A stretch of DNA of 15,490 nt from contig CAYPZL010000138.1 in NCBI GenBank assembly GCA_964415045.1, positions 1 to 15,490 of the forward strand, written 5' to 3'. The position numbers and the translations under genes are program-made. Below the pieces are notes generated by a model that was not told the DNA's origin, ran no database searches, and saw only the letters and a list, made by a program, of their open reading frames with translations. Of the stretch, positions 12,639 through 15,490 are shown piece after piece. The stretch comes from CAYPZL01 sp964415045. Lineage in GTDB: Bacteria; Planctomycetota; Phycisphaerae; Sedimentisphaerales; Anaerobacaceae. How positions within the stretch are numbered: the first letter of the stretch is position 1; the number at the start of each line of letters is the position of its first letter.

Positions 12639-14579
12639 ATGGCTAAGATCATTGGAATCGATTTAGGAACGACTAACTCTGTAGTCGCGGTGATGGAGGG
12701 CTCGGCGCCGAAGGTGCTGGTGAACGCCTCCGGGTCGCGGCTGACCCCCTCGGTGGTGGGCTTTACCGACAAAGGCGAGAGGCTCGTCGGCCAGATCGCC
12801 AAGCACCAGCAGGTGACCAACCCCGAGAATACGGTCTTTTCGATAAAGCGTTTCATGGGCAGAAGGCACAACGAAGTCGCTTCCGAGGAGAAGATCGTCC
12901 CGTATAAGATCACCGGGGGCCCCAGCGAGCTGGTCAAGGTGGCCGTTCGGGGCAAGGAGTACACCCCGCCGGAGATTTCGGCGATGATTCTCCAGGACCT
13001 GAAGAAGACGGCGGAAGACTACCTGGGCGAAACCGTGACGAAAGCGGTCATCACCGTGCCGGCGTATTTCAACGACTCGCAGCGGCAGGCGACCAAGGAC
13101 GCCGGAAAGATCGCCGGGCTCGAGGTCGAGCGCATCATCAACGAGCCGACCGCCGCGGCCTTAGCCTACGGCGTCGAGAAAAAGAAGAACGAGAAGGTCG
13201 CCGTCTTCGACTTCGGCGGTGGCACCTTCGATATCTCCATTCTCGACATCGGCGACAACGTCTTCGAGGTCCTCAGCACCAACGGCGACACCCACTTGGG
13301 CGGCGACGATCTCGACGCCCTGTTGATCAACTACCTGGCCGATGAGTTCAAGAAGACCGAAGGAATCGACCTGCGCCAGGACGCCATGGCCCATCAGCGC
13401 CTCAAGGAAGGGGCCGAAAAGGCCAAATGCGAGCTGAGCACCCAGCTGGAGACGACGGTGAACCTGCCGTTCATCACCGCCGACCAATCGGGGCCGAAGC
13501 ACCTGCAGATCACCCTGAGCCGCAGCAAGTTCGAGTCCCTGGCCGAGCCCGTCCTCGAGCGGCTCCGCCAGCCCTGTCTCAAGGCCCTCCAGGACGCCAA
13601 GCTCCAGCCCAACGAGATCGCCGAGATCCTGCTCGTCGGCGGCTCGACGCGAATCCCGAAGGTCCAGGAGATGGCCAAGGAGATTTTCGGGAAGGAGCCG
13701 AACAAGAGCATCAATCCGGACGAGGTGGTGGCCCTGGGTGCGGCCGTACAGGGCGCGGTTCTTTCCGGCGACGCCGGCGTCAAGGATATCCTGCTGCTCG
13801 ACGTTACGCCCCTGTCGCTCGGCGTCGAGACTCTCGGCGGCGTCATGACCCGGCTCATCGAGCGCAACACCACGATCCCGACCAGCAAGAAGGAAGTCTT
13901 CTCGACCGCCGCCGACAGTCAGACCACCGTGGACATCCACGTCCTGCAGGGCGAGCGCGAATTCGCCAAGGACAACCGCACGCTGGGCCGGTTCCAGCTT
14001 ACGGACATTCCGCCGGCGCCGCGCGGGATTCCGCAGATCGAGGTCGCCTTCGACATCGACGCCAACGGCATCCTGAACGTCTCGGCCAAGGACCTGGGCA
14101 CCGGCAAGCAGCAGTCGATCGTGATCAAGTCGAGCTCCGGGCTCAGCGATGAGGAGATCGACCGTATGACGCACGAGGCCGAGGCCCACGCCGAGGAAGA
14201 CAAGAAACGCCGCGAGGTCGTCGATCTGAAGAACCAGGCGGATCAATTGATCTACTCCACGGAAAAGACGCTGAAAGAGCATGGCGACAAAGTCTCCGCC
14301 GACACGCGCGGGAACATCGAGAACGCGGTGACCAACCTGAAGGAGGCTGCCAAGGGCGAGGACCCCGAGGCGATCAAGAAGGCCGTCGAGAACCTCAGCG
14401 AGGCCGGCCAGGAACTGGGCAAGGTCCTCTACGAAGAGGCGGCCAAGAAACAAGCGGCCGCCGGTGCGGCACCCGGCGCCGCCGAGCAGTCCCAACAGGG
14501 CCCGCCCCCCGAAGGCGAGGTCAAACGCAAAGGCGGAGACGACGTCATCGACGCCGAGTTCGAAGCCAAGGACGAATAG
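12639..14579 (+). CDS. dnaK: Chaperone DnaK (Hsp70)
   Basis: ATP-dependent cytoplasmic Hsp70 that binds exposed hydrophobic peptide segments, normally with DnaJ and GrpE. 646 residues, usual length. The nucleotide-binding domain (1-385) has GIDLGTTNS (6-14), SIKRF (Lys70), INEPTAAALAYG (167-178), FDFGGGTFDIS (190-200) and LVGGSTRIP (332-340). The linker DVTPLSLG (388-395) leads to the substrate domain (396-500) and the helical lid. An alanine/glutamine/proline-rich stretch (605-625) precedes the conserved acidic end DDVIDAEFE (634-642). AAAGGA (12625-12630) is 8 bases before ATG 12639. grpE and dnaJ are not adjacent. Transcription is probably from the sigma-54 promoter at 12520. Past the TAG stop the frame stays open for 17 codons that repeat the tail (see the duplication entry). 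Confidence 0.98.
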   Translation: MAKIIGIDLGTTNSVVAVMEGSAPKVLVNASGSRLTPSVVGFTDKGERLVGQIAKHQQVTNPENTVFSIKRFMGRRHNEVASEEKIVPYKITGGPSELVKVAVRGKEYTPPEISAMILQDLKKTAEDYLGETVTKAVITVPAYFNDSQRQATKDAGKIAGLEVERIINEPTAAALAYGVEKKKNEKVAVFDFGGGTFDISILDIGDNVFEVLSTNGDTHLGGDDLDALLINYLADEFKKTEGIDLRQDAMAHQRLKEGAEKAKCELSTQLETTVNLPFITADQSGPKHLQITLSRSKFESLAEPVLERLRQPCLKALQDAKLQPNEIAEILLVGGSTRIPKVQEMAKEIFGKEPNKSINPDEVVALGAAVQGAVLSGDAGVKDILLLDVTPLSLGVETLGGVMTRLIERNTTIPTSKKEVFSTAADSQTTVDIHVLQGEREFAKDNRTLGRFQLTDIPPAPRGIPQIEVAFDIDANGILNVSAKDLGTGKQQSIVIKSSSGLSDEEIDRMTHEAEAHAEEDKKRREVVDLKNQADQLIYSTEKTLKEHGDKVSADTRGNIENAVTNLKEAAKGEDPEAIKKAVENLSEAGQELGKVLYEEAAKKQAAAGAAPGAAEQSQQGPPPEGEVKRKGGDDVIDAEFEAKDE

Positions 14580-14618
14580 CGCGGCGACGACGCAATCAAC
14601 GCCGGGTTCGAAGCGAAA
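14535..14618 (+). repeat. 48-base tandem duplication of the dnaK 3' end across the stop codon
   Basis: The coding tail GDDVIDAEFEAK (bases 14535-14570) is repeated 48 bases later as GDDAINAGFEAK (14583-14618), after the TAG at 14577-14579 and in the same frame, ending with TGA at 14631-14633. Over the 11 codons starting at 14538 and 14586, 27 of 33 bases agree. Confidence 0.75.
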
Positions 14619-14630
14619 CAACCGGCGTTG
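14597..14630 (+). terminator. Hairpin 1 after dnaK
   Basis: CAACGCCGG and CCGGCGTTG form a perfect 9-bp stem with a 16-base loop, 17 bases past the dnaK stop. One arm lies inside the duplicated tail. No T-run follows; it probably works together with hairpin 2. Confidence 0.35.
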
Positions 14631-14645
14631 TGATAGATATACGGA

Positions 14646-14679
14646 CAGGCGAAGGCGGCCCCAAAACCGCCTTCGCCTG
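14646..14679 (+). terminator. Hairpin 2 after dnaK, likely terminator
   Basis: CAGGCGAAGGCGG and CCGCCTTCGCCTG form a perfect 13-bp stem with loop CCCCAAAA, 66 bases past the dnaK stop. It is the strongest stem in the window. It has no T-run, like the hairpin after the LamG gene. Confidence 0.6.
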
Positions 14680-14846
14680 AATCCACGTCCTTGAAGGCAA
14701 TCGCTGTTGTTGTGAGGAAGCGCATTTGCAGCGAAAGCGGACGGATTTCACCAGAGCCCCCGGCAACAAAAACCCGCCCAGGTGCCGAGACCAAAGCTTT
14801 GGAGCATGAGAGGAACCGCGGATGAACGCCGATGAACCCGACCTAG

Positions 14847-14950
14847 CCTGCGGCCGGAACCAAATATGTACGCGCGCAGAGACGCCGAGACGCAGAGAAC
14901 CGCAAATCTTGACCGTCTTTTTAAGCTCAGCGTCTCTGCGCCTCCGCGCG
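14847..14950. repeat. Palindromic intergenic repeat module A
   Basis: A 21-base lead (14847-14867, ending GGAACCAAATAT) is followed by arms CGCGCGCAGAGACGCCGAGA (from 14871) and a near reverse complement ending CGTCTCTGCGCCTCCGCGCG (14931-14950). It resembles the 'GCAGAGACGCAGAG' repeats seen in many planctomycete genomes (from memory). Confidence 0.55.
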
Positions 14951-15045
14951 AAATCTAATCTCTTTTCTTACGGGAGTTTACATCACTATGCCGAGATTAT
15001 CTGGAAAGGATTTCCAGTTGTTGCGAGTTAGTAGCACGCCCCGGC

Positions 15046-15150
15046 CTCCGGCCGCAACCAAATATCCTCTCGCCAGGAGCGCCAAGAGCGCAAAGAAGGC
15101 CTCAATGAAAACACTCTCCAACCTTGGCGATCCTTGCGTCTCTGCGAGAG
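15046..15150. repeat. Palindromic intergenic repeat module B
   Basis: The same 21-base lead (15046-15066) matches module A at 19 of 21 positions. It is followed by a different palindrome: left arm CTCTCGCCAGGAGCGCCAAG (from 15068) and right arm ending CCTTGCGTCTCTGCGAGAG (15132-15150). Confidence 0.55.
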
Positions 15151-15280
15151 ACATGATGTCAATGCCCGCGATGGCTTGACCGAGATACGCACGCCCAAAG
15201 AGCTGCTGTATGAGACAGAAGAAGACATTCAACGCCGTGGCCTTCATGCGGAAGCTCTCTTTTAAGCGACCGGTTTTCGC

Positions 15281-15309
15281 TTGTTGTTTCGCCCGGATGC
15301 CGCCATAAT
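15281..15309 (+). promoter_or_regulatory. Candidate promoter near the right edge
   Basis: TTGTTG (15281-15286), a 17-base spacer and CATAAT (15304-15309). It would start transcription near 15316, about 96 bases before the possible gene start at 15412. Confidence 0.3.
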
Positions 15310-15411
15310 ACTCTCAGGAAGTTCTGGCAGATCTTGTGTGCGGATGTTCAGGTGCCAACGTGTTCGCAAATAGGCCAAATGGAAATCACACCGCCAGGAC
15401 AAAGGAGCCGT

Positions 15412-15490
15412 ATGGGGAACGAGTTGCCCATACTACGTCCTCCCCTTGAACCGCACTTCATTTTCTCTCGTTCGTGCACCGGTTCTGGAC
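15412..15490 (+). CDS. Possible start of an unidentified gene, cut by the window edge
   Basis: ATG at 15412 follows AAAGGAG (15401-15407) with a short 4-base spacer, and the frame is open to the window end (26 codons, beginning MGNELPILRPPLEPHF). The frame is also open upstream to an ATG at 15380, which lacks a ribosome site. A candidate promoter lies at 15281-15309. The peptide is proline-rich and not recognised; too little is visible to assign a family, and base composition is less GC-biased at third positions than in the genes above. Confidence 0.3.
   Translation, partial: MGNELPILRPPLEPHFIFSRSCTGSG

Larger units (their letters stand above)
14680..15411. other. Non-coding, repeat-rich stretch after dnaK
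   Basis: Beyond the two palindromic modules and the promoter candidate listed separately, I find no supported gene. Open frames here run through palindromic repeats and lack ribosome sites. A 'GGATGAACGCCGATGAAC' stretch (about 14819-14836) also looks like a common intergenic repeat. Confidence 0.55.

Noticed and set aside
12632..12646. Four-codon upstream frame overlapping the dnaK start (ATG CAT CAT GGC TAA)
   Set aside because: Its ATG is one base from the ribosome site, too close for initiation, while the dnaK ATG has ideal spacing.
14978..15247. 89-codon minus-strand frame with hydrophobic stretches
   Set aside because: Much of it is translated from a palindromic repeat, it lacks a ribosome site, and the residues do not resemble a known family.
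15176..15265. Plus-strand stretch reading LTEIRTPKELLYETEED, looking like the end of a real protein
   Set aside because: No start, ribosome site or longer frame supports it. It may be a remnant, but it is too short and its codon use too unlike the neighbouring genes to annotate.

Overview
The window looks like chromosomal DNA of a GC-rich planctomycete, most likely of the class Phycisphaerae. This rests on the proteins: a large exported protein with LamG and fibronectin-like modules carrying repeated 'YYWRVDEVN' stretches, a 'VVDDFESYTD' module, a DUF2490-like fragment, and palindromic intergenic repeats of the kind common in Planctomycetota and Verrucomicrobiota. It is a protein-based inference; no rRNA or tRNA gene is present to confirm it. 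I found no CRISPR array and no complete mobile element.

Layout. Bases 1-1333 are read on the minus strand: a truncated DUF2490-like gene (15-218) that stops next to a perfect hairpin, then an OmpA-type lipoprotein gene (399-1181) with its own promoter (1305-1333) and intrinsic terminator (291-320). Bases 1334-2109 are mostly non-coding, with two copies of a dispersed repeat, a possible 24-codon minus-strand gene (1659-1733) and a G-rich ilvC promoter. From 2110 to 7494 four plus-strand genes are spaced by only 30-38 bases and probably form one transcription unit: ilvC (ketol-acid reductoisomerase), a lipoprotein of unknown function, a membrane-anchored beta-propeller protein with one c-type heme motif, and a polytopic membrane protein with a helical-repeat tail resembling DUF6057. 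Next come a 1017-residue secreted LamG/Fn3 protein (7820-10873) with its own promoter, an exported PHP-family metallohydrolase (11047-12249), and dnaK (12639-14579) behind a textbook sigma-54 promoter. The last 0.9 kb holds hairpins, two palindromic repeat modules and the possible start of another gene (15412 onward).

How the genes fit together. ilvC and dnaK are housekeeping genes. The rest is mainly cell envelope: an outer-membrane/peptidoglycan lipoprotein, a lipoprotein plus heme-propeller plus membrane-protein set, a secreted adhesion or glycan-recognition protein, and a secreted phosphoesterase-like enzyme. The best candidate for an undescribed system is the set at 3153-7494. The most striking regulatory or structural signals are the sigma-54 promoter of dnaK, the replacement of NADPH-specificity residues in IlvC, and an in-frame 48-base duplication of the DnaK tail just past its stop codon.
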